From Methylobacterium sp. Leaf91 (GTDB lineage Bacteria; Pseudomonadota; Alphaproteobacteria; Rhizobiales; Beijerinckiaceae): 64,000 nucleotides of DNA. Numbering within the stretch: the first letter of the stretch is position 1; every line of letters begins with the position of its first letter. Below the pieces are notes generated by a model, which did not search any database, was not told the origin of the DNA, and worked only from the letters and a program-made list of their open reading frames with translations. The stretch lies in NCBI RefSeq assembly GCF_001422815.1, contig NZ_LMMP01000002.1, positions 68,011-132,010 of the forward strand. Direction: 5' to 3'. This document shows, piece after piece, positions 42,891 through 50,183 of this stretch. The position numbers and the translations under genes were made by a program.

Positions 42891-44027
42891 ATGGAGAGGT
42901 CCGCGCCCGTGACAGCGTTTCTCAGCGGCGAATCCCACGTCCTCGTACTCCAGGGCGGTGGCGCACTCGGCTCCTACCAGGCCGGCATCTACGAGACGCT
43001 GGCGGCCGAGAACATCCTGCCCGACTGGGTGGCGGGCATCTCCATCGGCGCGATCAACGCGGCCCTGATCGTCGGTAATCCGCCCGAGCGCCGCGTCGAG
43101 CGGCTGAGGGCGTTCTGGGAGCAGGTCTCGTCCGGCGTGATGGGCTCACCCTGGTTTCCCGGCGAGAAGGCGCGTGCGGCCTTCAACGAGGCCAGCGCCA
43201 ACTGGATCGCCACTTTCGGCGTCCCCGGTTTCTTCACGCCACGCGTTCCCCCGGCGACGTTCTATCCGCCCGGCGCCCCGGAGGCGCTGAGCTATTACGA
43301 CACCGCTCCGCTCAGGGCGACGCTGGAGCGGCTGGTTGATTTCGACCTCATCAACGAGGGGCGCACCCGGCTCAGCATCGGAGCCGTCAACGTGCGCACC
43401 GGCAATTTCGTTTATTTCGACAATCGCTGCGACCGCATCACGCCCGAGCACATCATGGCGTCGGGGGCATTGCCGCCGGGTTTCCCGCCGGTGACCATCG
43501 ACGGCGAGCAATATTGGGACGGCGGCATCGTCTCGAACACGCCGCTGCAATACATCCTCGACGAGGAGCGCAGCCGTGACCTCGTGGTCTATCAGGTCGA
43601 TCTCTTCGCCGCGCGCGGGCCGATGCCCCGCACCCTGGTCGAATCGGCCGAGCGCGAGAAAGACATCCGCTTCTCGAGCCGCACGCGGCTCAACACCGAC
43701 AAGAACCTCGAAGCCCGCCGTGCGAAAGCCGCGTTCCGACGGCTGGCCGAGAAGCTGCCGCCCGAGCTGATGAGCGACGAGGACGTCGCCTACCTGCGCC
43801 AGGTCTCCCACGCCAATTTCACGACCGTGATGCAGCTGATCTACCGGCGGAAAGCCTATGAGGGAAACTCGAAGGATTACGAGTTCTCTCGCGCCACCAT
43901 GCTGGAGCATTGGGCGGCGGGTGCCGGTGACATGCGCCGCTCTCTGCGCTCTCCAGCCTGGTGCGACCGAGTGCACGACGAAACCGGCGTAGCCGTGTTC
44001 GACCTGACGCGGGACGCCCGCGACTGA
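42891..44027 (+). CDS. Patatin-like phospholipase with DUF3734 domain
   Basis: A 378-residue patatin-fold serine hydrolase. Oxyanion motif QGGGALGSYQ at 21-30, nucleophile S51 in VAGISIGAINA, catalytic D210 in QYWDGGIVSN. The C-terminal third is DUF3734 (FSSRTRLNTDKNLEARRAK, HANFTTVMQLIYRRKAYEG). This patatin subtype is regularly found with acetoacetate decarboxylase and 3-hydroxybutyrate dehydrogenase, as here, suggesting action on lipid or poly-3-hydroxybutyrate material. ATG at 42891 chosen because the upstream frame is not patatin-like. Confidence 0.88.
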   Translation: MERSAPVTAFLSGESHVLVLQGGGALGSYQAGIYETLAAENILPDWVAGISIGAINAALIVGNPPERRVERLRAFWEQVSSGVMGSPWFPGEKARAAFNEASANWIATFGVPGFFTPRVPPATFYPPGAPEALSYYDTAPLRATLERLVDFDLINEGRTRLSIGAVNVRTGNFVYFDNRCDRITPEHIMASGALPPGFPPVTIDGEQYWDGGIVSNTPLQYILDEERSRDLVVYQVDLFAARGPMPRTLVESAEREKDIRFSSRTRLNTDKNLEARRAKAAFRRLAEKLPPELMSDEDVAYLRQVSHANFTTVMQLIYRRKAYEGNSKDYEFSRATMLEHWAAGAGDMRRSLRSPAWCDRVHDETGVAVFDLTRDARD

Positions 44028-44065
44028 CGTCATCCCGACCGCTTCATCCCGGAGGCCCATACGCC

Positions 44066-44809
44066 ATGACCCGTGACGAGATCCTGCAAGTTCCCTCGAT
44101 GCCCGCCTTCAGTCCGAGCTATCCGCGCGGGCCGTATCGGTTCCTCAGGCGCGAATACCTCATCATCACCTACGAGACCGATGCCGAGGCCCTGCGCCGG
44201 GCGCTGCCCGAGCCGCTGGAGCCCCACCCCGAGAACCTCGTCTATTACGAGTGGATGAAGATGCCGGATTCCTCCGGGTTCGGCGATTACGAGGAGAGCG
44301 GATCGGGCGCCGTCGCCACCTATAACGGCGAGGCCTGCAACTTCTCGATCCAGATGTATCTCGACGACGAGCCGCCGATCACCGCTGGCCGCGAGATCTG
44401 GGGCTTCCCGAAGAAATGGGGCGTGCCTCGCCTCAAGGTTATGAAGGACACGCTCACCGGCACGCTCCATTACGACGAGGAGCGCGTTGCGATGGGCACC
44501 ATGACCTACAAGCACAAGAGCCTGGAGAACGAGCTCGACACGGTGAAGGCCGGCCTCGGCCGCCTCAACGTCAACCTCAAGCTCCTTCCCGACGTGACCG
44601 GCGCGCCGAAAGTGGCCCAACTCGTCGGCTATCGCTTGGAGAACATCACCGTTCACGGTGCCTGGGACGGCGAGGCGCGCCTCGACCTGATCCCGCACGT
44701 GAATTGTCGGGTCGCCGACCTGCCGGTGAAGCGCATCGTCGGCGGCCGGCACATGATCGTCGACTTCACCTTGCCCTACGGGCAGGTGCTGCACGACTAT
44801 CTCGCCTGA
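44066..44809 (+). CDS. adc: Acetoacetate decarboxylase
   Basis: It decarboxylates acetoacetate to acetone and CO2 through a Schiff base. The 247-residue protein has the active-site pair K116-K117 in GREIWGFPKKWGVPRL, together with YEWMKMPDSSGFG and the C-terminal RIVGGRHMIVDFTLPYG. It sits 38 bp after the patatin gene and 26 bp before the dehydrogenase, in one operon. Some family members act on other beta-keto acids, so the exact substrate is inferred. GGAGG precedes the ATG. Confidence 0.9.
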   Translation: MTRDEILQVPSMPAFSPSYPRGPYRFLRREYLIITYETDAEALRRALPEPLEPHPENLVYYEWMKMPDSSGFGDYEESGSGAVATYNGEACNFSIQMYLDDEPPITAGREIWGFPKKWGVPRLKVMKDTLTGTLHYDEERVAMGTMTYKHKSLENELDTVKAGLGRLNVNLKLLPDVTGAPKVAQLVGYRLENITVHGAWDGEARLDLIPHVNCRVADLPVKRIVGGRHMIVDFTLPYGQVLHDYLA

Positions 44810-44835
44810 TCGCCCAGATGACCCGAGAGGCTTCC

Positions 44836-45621
44836 ATGATCCTGACATCCAAGACCGCCATCGTCACGGGGTCCACCAGCGGCATCGGCCTCGCCTATGC
44901 CCGCGCCTTCGCCAAGGAGGGCGCCAACGTCGTCATCAACGGCTTCGGCAAGCCCGAGGATATCGAGAAGGAGCGCGCCGGGATCGAGACCGATTTCGGC
45001 GTGAAGGCGGCCTATTCCCCGGCCGACCTGACGAAGCCCGGCGAGATCGAGGGATTGATCCGCCTTGGCGAGGACACATTCGGCTCGGTCGACGTGCTCG
45101 TGAACAATGCCGGCGTCCAGTTCGTCTCGCCGATCGAGGATTTCCCGCCCGAGAAATGGGAGCAGATCATCGCGCTCAACCTCTCCTCGGCCTTCTACAC
45201 CATGCGATACGCCATCCCCGGAATGAAGGCGCGGGGATGGGGCCGCATCATCAACACCGCTTCGGCCCATTCCCTCGTGGCCTCACCGTTCAAGTCGGCC
45301 TACGTTTCGGCCAAGCACGGCATCGCCGGCCTGACCAAGACCGCCGCCCTCGAACTCGCCACCCATGGCATCACCGTGAACTGTATCTCGCCAGGCTATG
45401 TTTGGACGCCGCTGGTGGAGGCGCAGATCCCCGACACGATGAAGGCACGGGGCATGACCAAGGAGCAGGTCATGAACGACGTACTGCTGGCGGCCCAGCC
45501 GACCAAGCAGTTCGTCACGGTGGAGCAGGTGGCGGCCCTCGCCGTGTTCCTGTGCAGCGACGGTGCGAGCCAGATCACCGGCGCCAATATCCCCATGGAT
45601 GGCGGTTGGACCGCGCAGTAG
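44836..45621 (+). CDS. bdhA: 3-hydroxybutyrate dehydrogenase
   Basis: It oxidises D-3-hydroxybutyrate to acetoacetate with NAD. The 261-residue classical SDR has TGSTSGIG at 11-18, NNAG at 90-93, catalytic S143, Y156 and K160 (SAYVSAKHGIAG), and the BDH-typical VWTPLVEAQIPD and DGASQITGANIPMDGGW ending. In the operon it would make the acetoacetate that the preceding gene decarboxylates, or act in poly-3-hydroxybutyrate turnover. Start at 44836, with GAGAGG upstream. Confidence 0.92.
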   Translation: MILTSKTAIVTGSTSGIGLAYARAFAKEGANVVINGFGKPEDIEKERAGIETDFGVKAAYSPADLTKPGEIEGLIRLGEDTFGSVDVLVNNAGVQFVSPIEDFPPEKWEQIIALNLSSAFYTMRYAIPGMKARGWGRIINTASAHSLVASPFKSAYVSAKHGIAGLTKTAALELATHGITVNCISPGYVWTPLVEAQIPDTMKARGMTKEQVMNDVLLAAQPTKQFVTVEQVAALAVFLCSDGASQITGANIPMDGGWTAQ

Positions 45622-45633
45622 CGCGCAGCGAAA

Positions 45634-45664
45634 AGCCCGCCCCGTCGGCACGACGGGACGGGCT
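45634..45664. terminator. Bidirectional terminator-like hairpin
   Basis: 13-nt arms (45634-45646 and 45652-45664) with one mismatch and a 5-nt loop, flanked by AAAA on the left and CGTTT on the right. It lies between the convergent bdhA and CsbD/DUF883 genes. Confidence 0.75.
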
Positions 45665-45685
45665 CGTTTCAAGCGAATCTGGTGT

Positions 45686-46030
45686 TCAGCGGCGGCCGTG
45701 CAGGAGCAGGGCGAGGCCGTATCCGACGGCTCCGGCGATCACGAGGGCGATGAGCGGGTTCTCTTCGACACGGCTCTCCACGGCGCGGGCGCCATCGCGA
45801 ACGTAGCTGCCGCCGCGGTCATAGGCGTCGCCGGCATAGTCGGAGACGTTGCCGGCCACGTCGCGAAGGGTGTCCTTGGCCTGACCGTAGACCTCCTGGG
45901 CGCGACCCTCCGCCTCGCGGTAGCGGCCTTCCGCCGAGGTCCGCGACGATCCGACGGCATCGCCGACGGCGCTCTGCACGCGGCCGCCGAGGTCCTTGGC
46001 CGTCCCGACGACTCGATCCGTATCAACCAT
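45686..46030 (-). CDS. CsbD/DUF883-like stress protein with C-terminal membrane segment
   Basis: 114 residues: an N-terminal CsbD-like helical repeat (TDRVVGTAKDLGGRVQSAVG, GRAQEVYGQAKDTLRDVAG) and a DUF883/ElaB-type end with a membrane helix, PLIALVIAGAVGYGLALLL, then HGRR. ElaB-like proteins sit in the inner membrane and associate with ribosomes in stationary phase; CsbD proteins are stress-induced. AAGGAG precedes the ATG. No EcfG-type promoter was found in the 120 bp upstream. Confidence 0.85.
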   Translation of the reverse strand: MVDTDRVVGTAKDLGGRVQSAVGDAVGSSRTSAEGRYREAEGRAQEVYGQAKDTLRDVAGNVSDYAGDAYDRGGSYVRDGARAVESRVEENPLIALVIAGAVGYGLALLLHGRR

Positions 46031-46157
46031 GGGTCAACTCCTTCAGAATCGCAGATGCGTGAGCGGCGCTCCCAAGGTGGCGCCCGCATCCGATGGTCAC
46101 AGAACGTGCGAACCGGCCAAGCGCACCATCGCAAGACAACTTTCTTGAGCGAGCGGT

Positions 46158-46790
46158 TTACGGGGTGTGTCGCTCCCGTGCTTCGATGAGCAGCAGACGC
46201 CCCACCTCGGATACCGCCCTGGGAAGGACCGCCAGGGGATCGCGCCGTTTTCGCGCGGGCGACGCGGATCGCCGCCATGCCGCCCGGACGGGTGGGATGT
46301 GGAGGAACAGAACCGGGCAGGGCTCGGCCAGCGCCTGGAAGTAACTGGCGTTGCACAGGTAGCGGCCAGCATTCCGGGATGGGATCGCCGAAATCCCCTG
46401 CCGTTTCAGGCAGACGAGGGCGCGGGCCGCGATGGGGGCTTCGCGCTGCGTCGGTCCCTGACGGTCGAGCCGCAGGGTGGTCGGAATCCGCCCCGATGCA
46501 TCGCGAAACAGCCGGCTTGCCCGGTTGAGGGCGCGAGCCTCGACGCGAACCCGTTTGGCGCGGCCGGCGACGCCGATCATCAGCACGGCGGCCGGGCTCT
46601 GGGCGAGGGCCGGCTTCAACGACTCGGAAAGAGCCACATAGGCGGTGCGCAGGATGAGCGTGCGCACCGGGATCCCGGCGATGCCATGCCGGCCGAGATG
46701 TCCGACCCGCCGAGCGAGCGTCTCGCTCGGGTTGCGCGGCATGCCGGGGAAGGGGCCGAACCCGGTGACGAGGAGGTGCCCCCGCGTCAC
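46158..46790 (-). CDS. pcp: Pyroglutamyl-peptidase I-like cysteine peptidase (C15)
   Basis: A 210-residue cytosolic peptidase removing N-terminal pyroglutamate. It starts HLLVTGFGPFPGMPRNPSE; triad E84 (VRVEARA), C146 (SRNAGRYLCNASYFQ) and H164 (LFLHIPPV). The GTG start at 46790 overlaps the meaB stop by 4 bp, so translation is coupled. The frame is open much further into meaB, but that is the wrong frame of meaB. It is somewhat divergent from classical Pcp, so substrate breadth is uncertain. Confidence 0.85.
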   Translation of the reverse strand: MTRGHLLVTGFGPFPGMPRNPSETLARRVGHLGRHGIAGIPVRTLILRTAYVALSESLKPALAQSPAAVLMIGVAGRAKRVRVEARALNRASRLFRDASGRIPTTLRLDRQGPTQREAPIAARALVCLKRQGISAIPSRNAGRYLCNASYFQALAEPCPVLFLHIPPVRAAWRRSASPARKRRDPLAVLPRAVSEVGRLLLIEARERHTP

Positions 46791-47779
46791 AGCCCGATCA
46801 GGGTAGCGATGGCCTCCGCGCCGGCGGCCGGGGAGGATTCGCCTCGCGCCACGCCGGCTTCCGCCTCGGCCGTCTGCTTGCGCACTTCCGGCGAACCGAC
46901 GAGCCGCTGGTGCAGGCGTTCGTGGACGAGGGCCCACATCCACTTCACGTCCTGAGCGCGGCGCTTCTTGGCGATTTCGCCTGTGGCGGTCAGCTTGTTG
47001 CGGTGGTCGACCACCTTGTCCCACATGGCGTCGAGACGCTTGTTGTTGAGGCCGGAAATGGTCACCACCGGCGGGGTCCAGGTCGAACTCGGAGCGCTGA
47101 GGATATGGAGCGCCGCCCGGTATTCGCCGGCTGCCGCGTTGGCCCTGCGCTCGCCCTCGCCATCGTCGGCCTTGTTGACCGCGATCATGTCGGCAAGTTC
47201 GAGAATGCCCTTCTTGATGCCCTGCAACTCGTCGCCGGCGCCGGGCAGCATCAGCACGAGGAAGAAGTCGGTGAGGTCGGCCACCGCCGTCTCCGACTGG
47301 CCGACGCCCACCGTCTCCACCAGGATCACGTCGAATCCCGCGGCCTCGCAGAGAAGCATGGTTTCGCGGGTCTTGGCCGCGACGCCGCCGAGGGTGCCCG
47401 ATGAGGGGGAGGGGCGGATGAAGGCGTTCGGGTCGAGCGCCAGCTGGGCCATCCGGGTCTTGTCGCCGAGGATCGACCCGCCGGTGCGGCTGGAAGAGGG
47501 GTCGACCGCCAGCACCGCTACCTTGTGGCCGGCGGCGGTGAGGTTGGCGCCGAGATTGTCGATCGTGGTGGACTTGCCGACCCCTGGCACCCCCGTGATG
47601 CCGACCCGGATCGCCGTGCCGGTCTGGGGAAGCACCGAATCGATGAGGCTGCGCGCTGCGGCGCGATGATCGGCCCGTTTCGATTCCGCTAGCGTGATCG
47701 CGCGTGCCAGGGCCGCGCGGTCGCCCGCGAGCAGCCGTTCGCGCAGGGAGTCGATGTCGAGAGAGGGAGGAAGCGCCAT
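46787..47779 (-). CDS. meaB: MeaB GTPase, methylmalonyl-CoA mutase chaperone
   Basis: A G3E GTPase that protects and reloads the B12 enzyme methylmalonyl-CoA mutase. The family was first described in Methylobacterium extorquens, where it is needed for glyoxylate regeneration (ethylmalonyl-CoA pathway). The 330-residue protein has GVPGVGKS at 63-70, AVDPSSSRTGGSILGDKTRM, VETVGVGQSETAVADLTDFF and NKADDGE. No mutase gene is in the window. It is co-transcribed with pcp and divergent from the lipoprotein hydrolase. Confidence 0.95.
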   Translation of the reverse strand: MALPPSLDIDSLRERLLAGDRAALARAITLAESKRADHRAAARSLIDSVLPQTGTAIRVGITGVPGVGKSTTIDNLGANLTAAGHKVAVLAVDPSSSRTGGSILGDKTRMAQLALDPNAFIRPSPSSGTLGGVAAKTRETMLLCEAAGFDVILVETVGVGQSETAVADLTDFFLVLMLPGAGDELQGIKKGILELADMIAVNKADDGEGERRANAAAGEYRAALHILSAPSSTWTPPVVTISGLNNKRLDAMWDKVVDHRNKLTATGEIAKKRRAQDVKWMWALVHERLHQRLVGSPEVRKQTAEAEAGVARGESSPAAGAEAIATLIGL

Positions 47780-47815
47780 GAGCCCTTCATGCCGGGCCGG
47801 CTCGGTTTCGTCGAG

Positions 47816-47829
47816 GGGGCACGTGCCCC
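47816..47829. promoter_or_regulatory. Palindrome in the meaB divergent region
   Basis: GGGGCACGTGCCCC, a perfect 14-bp palindrome 37 bp before the meaB start. Possible operator. Confidence 0.4.
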
Positions 47830-47836
47830 TTGAGCT

Positions 47837-47870
47837 GGCCGGCCTGTACCCGACCGGCCACAGGCCGGCC
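47837..47870. promoter_or_regulatory. Inverted repeat in the meaB divergent region
   Basis: GGCCGGCCTGT (47837-47847) is repeated in inverse at 47860-47870 (ACAGGCCGGCC) across 12 bp. An exact 11-bp match by chance in 217 bp of intergenic DNA is unlikely even at this GC content. It could be an operator pair or an RNA hairpin in a leader. Confidence 0.45.
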
Positions 47871-47996
47871 TCTGCCCGCTATTCACATCGGCCCCCGCCA
47901 CGCTCATGCCCTGCCATGGTCACGATCGTCACCGACACGGTAGGAGGAGGGGCCGGGACTTGAAGCGCCGGGCCGTCACGAGGCCGTCAGTACGCC

Positions 47997-49049
47997 ATGA
48001 TCCGAAACCACCTTGTTGGGGCATCCCTGCCGACCCGCCGCTCGCTGTTCCGCGCCGCCGCGCTCATGGGCGCTGCCAGCCTGACGCCGGGCCTCGCCGG
48101 CTGCGTCGCCGACGGGCTCGTCACCGGTGGGACGGGTCCCGAGCGCCAGTCGAATCTCGACGTCAGCCCGATCCTGCTGGTGGCAACGACGCGCAAGCCC
48201 GTGGGCAACCCGCCCAAGAGCCCGTATTTCAGTTCCGAGCGCGGCCGCGGCCTGAGCTTTGCCGAGGTGCGCCTCTCAGCGCCGGACCGGTCGCTCATCG
48301 GCAAGGTCTCCTCCGTGGTGTCTGGCGATTGGGCGGTGACCGCCGTGCCGCAGGTGGAGACCGGGGCGGGCGCGGCGGCGGCTTTCACCCAGGCGGCCTT
48401 CGGGCGAGACGTGCTGATTTATGTCCACGGCTACCGAGAGAGCTTCGCTTCGGCGGCAGTCAGCGCAGCCCGACTCTCCGACGGCATACATTTTAGGGGC
48501 GCATCGGGCCTGTTCACCTGGCCGTCGGCGGCCGCCACCTTCGATTACGGTTACGACCGCGAGAGCGCTCTGTGGTCACGCGATGCGTTCGAGGACCTGC
48601 TGAAGTCGCTGGCGAGTTCACCGAGCGGGGGGCGCATCAACATCGTTGCCCATTCCATGGGAACTCTCCTGACCCTGGAGACCATCCGTATGCTGCGTGC
48701 CGAGGCCGGCGAGGCGGCGATGGCGCGGATCGGCGCCATCGTCCTCGCGGCGCCCGATATCGACATCGACCTGTTCACCGGCGCGGTGGAGCGAATGGGG
48801 CCGGACGTCTCGAAGATCACGGTGATCTCTTCGACCAACGACCGCGCACTGGAACTCTCCGGTGCCATCGCGGGCGGCGTCGTCCGTGCGGGCGCGGCCG
48901 ACCGCGAGCGGCTGGAGGCCCTGGGCGTAAGGGTGGCGGATGCGTCCGATTACGGCGGCGGCCTCATCAACCACGACTTGTTCCTGTCGAATCCCGAGGT
49001 GCAGGGCGTGGTCAAGCGCGCGATCGGCCGGGCGGCCGGTGGAGCCTGA
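47997..49049 (+). CDS. Lipoprotein alpha/beta hydrolase (DUF900 type)
   Basis: A 350-residue exported protein. The N-terminus has twin Arg (LPTRRSLFRAAALMGAAS) and LTPGLAGC, a probable lipobox, so it is likely a Tat-exported lipoprotein. The DUF900 hydrolase domain covers about 60-330: VLIYVHGYRESFASA, LFTWPSA, and the nucleophile elbow NIVAHSMGTLLTLE, with IVLAAPDIDIDLF and the late GLINHDLFLS (probable His). The substrate, likely a lipid or ester in the envelope, is unknown. Confidence 0.85.
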   Translation: MIRNHLVGASLPTRRSLFRAAALMGAASLTPGLAGCVADGLVTGGTGPERQSNLDVSPILLVATTRKPVGNPPKSPYFSSERGRGLSFAEVRLSAPDRSLIGKVSSVVSGDWAVTAVPQVETGAGAAAAFTQAAFGRDVLIYVHGYRESFASAAVSAARLSDGIHFRGASGLFTWPSAAATFDYGYDRESALWSRDAFEDLLKSLASSPSGGRINIVAHSMGTLLTLETIRMLRAEAGEAAMARIGAIVLAAPDIDIDLFTGAVERMGPDVSKITVISSTNDRALELSGAIAGGVVRAGAADRERLEALGVRVADASDYGGGLINHDLFLSNPEVQGVVKRAIGRAAGGA

Positions 49050-49077
49050 GCGCAGCACCGCCCCGGACAACGCGAGA

Positions 49078-49140
49078 GGTCTTGGTGTAAGGTCTTGGCT
49101 TGAGGTCTTGGCTTGAGGTCTTGGCTTGAGGTCTTGGCCT
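49078..49140 (+). repeat. 13-bp tandem repeat
   Basis: Unit GGTCTTGGCTTGA: three perfect copies (49091-49129), one diverged copy before (49078-49090) and a partial one after (49130-49140). It lies just after the hydrolase gene. A slippage-prone short repeat; copy number may differ between strains. Confidence 0.9.
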
Positions 49141-49234
49141 CGGCCCCGTTCGCCCCTACACGAGCGGCTGTCGGGCTGACGATTCCCACACCGACGCGGC
49201 CGCCTTCCGGCGCGCCCAGAACGAGGATTGTGCG

Positions 49235-49597
49235 ATGTTCACTCTCGATATCGATGGCGTGGCCATCGCGGTCATCAACGGGACCGAGGAAACCGCTCGC
49301 GACCTGTTCACCTGCGACGGCTTCAAGGAAGACATCCAGGCGATGAAGAGCGACGGCAAGGTGCTGTGGAACGGCACCTCCGAGCTCAAGATCCGTCCCG
49401 CCACCGAGGACGAGATCGAAATCTTCGAGGATGCTCTGGCCGAGGACGATTCGGAGGAAGACGCTCCGTTCGAGCCCGACATGCGTCATGCCAAGAGCGC
49501 CGAAGAGCCCGATGAGGACGAAGACGAGGACGGCGAAGACGACGCCGATATCGTGTTCCTCGTGGATATCGACGAGGATGCCGGCCTCGATTCCTAA
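49235..49597 (+). CDS. Highly acidic hypothetical protein
   Basis: 120 residues, with an ordered N-terminal half (MFTLDIDGVAIAVINGTEET, KSDGKVLWNGTSELKIRPAT) and a tail rich in Asp/Glu (EEPDEDEDEDGEDDADIV). The N-terminal half appears to be a small beta-rich domain. The acidic tail could mimic nucleic acid or act as a solubility or binding arm. No family recognised. Its codon use and GC resemble neighbouring genes. Single gene. Confidence 0.7.
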   Translation: MFTLDIDGVAIAVINGTEETARDLFTCDGFKEDIQAMKSDGKVLWNGTSELKIRPATEDEIEIFEDALAEDDSEEDAPFEPDMRHAKSAEEPDEDEDEDGEDDADIVFLVDIDEDAGLDS

Positions 49598-49803
49598 GGC
49601 CTGATCCCGCAGGATCATCTCACGCCGACCGCCTCGCCCGGACACGGGCGGGGCCTTGTATCGCGATCTCCCCTGCCAGCCGTTGACGGCGGCTTCTGCG
49701 AGCTATCCCTGAGCCGCTGGGGCATCCGCCGGGATCGGGCAAGGTCTCGAACACAGCATGGGCTCGATGCCTGCGACGAGTCCCGGCACAGAGTGAGGAC
49801 CGC

Positions 49804-50178
49804 ATGACTTTCCGCTTCGAACACCTCCATCTTCGCAGTCAGGACGCGGTGTCGGCCGCCGGTTTCTACGTGGAGACCTTCGGCGCCCGCGAGCTCACCC
49901 GTGACGGCGGCGCCACCGTGACCCGCGTCGTCCTCGACCTCGGTGGGCTCACCCTCTTCATCGAGCATGCACCCGAAGCCGGCCCTTCTGCCACGCCGCC
50001 TAACCGGGGTATCGAGCATATCGGCTTGGCGGTCGACGACCTCGACGGCACGGTCGCCGATCTGAAGCGTCGCGGCGTCGCCTTCGTCATCGACATCACC
50101 GATGTCCGCCCCGGGCTTCGCACCGCCTTCCTCGATGGGCCGGACGGGGTTCGGATCGAGCTGCTGCAGCGCGGCTGA
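49804..50178 (+). CDS. VOC superfamily (glyoxalase/dioxygenase fold) protein
   Basis: 124 residues forming a single vicinal-oxygen-chelate module pair: FRFEHLHLRSQDAVSAAGFY, LGGLTLFIEH, GIEHIGLAVDDLDGTVADLK and a final GPDGVRIELLQ. H8 (or H6), E59, H67-type and the terminal Glu positions fit a metal site. The small size resembles methylmalonyl-CoA epimerase and glyoxalase I relatives, but the substrate is not clear. Convergent with the L,D-transpeptidase gene. Confidence 0.83.
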   Translation: MTFRFEHLHLRSQDAVSAAGFYVETFGARELTRDGGATVTRVVLDLGGLTLFIEHAPEAGPSATPPNRGIEHIGLAVDDLDGTVADLKRRGVAFVIDITDVRPGLRTAFLDGPDGVRIELLQRG

Positions 50179-50183
50179 TCCGA

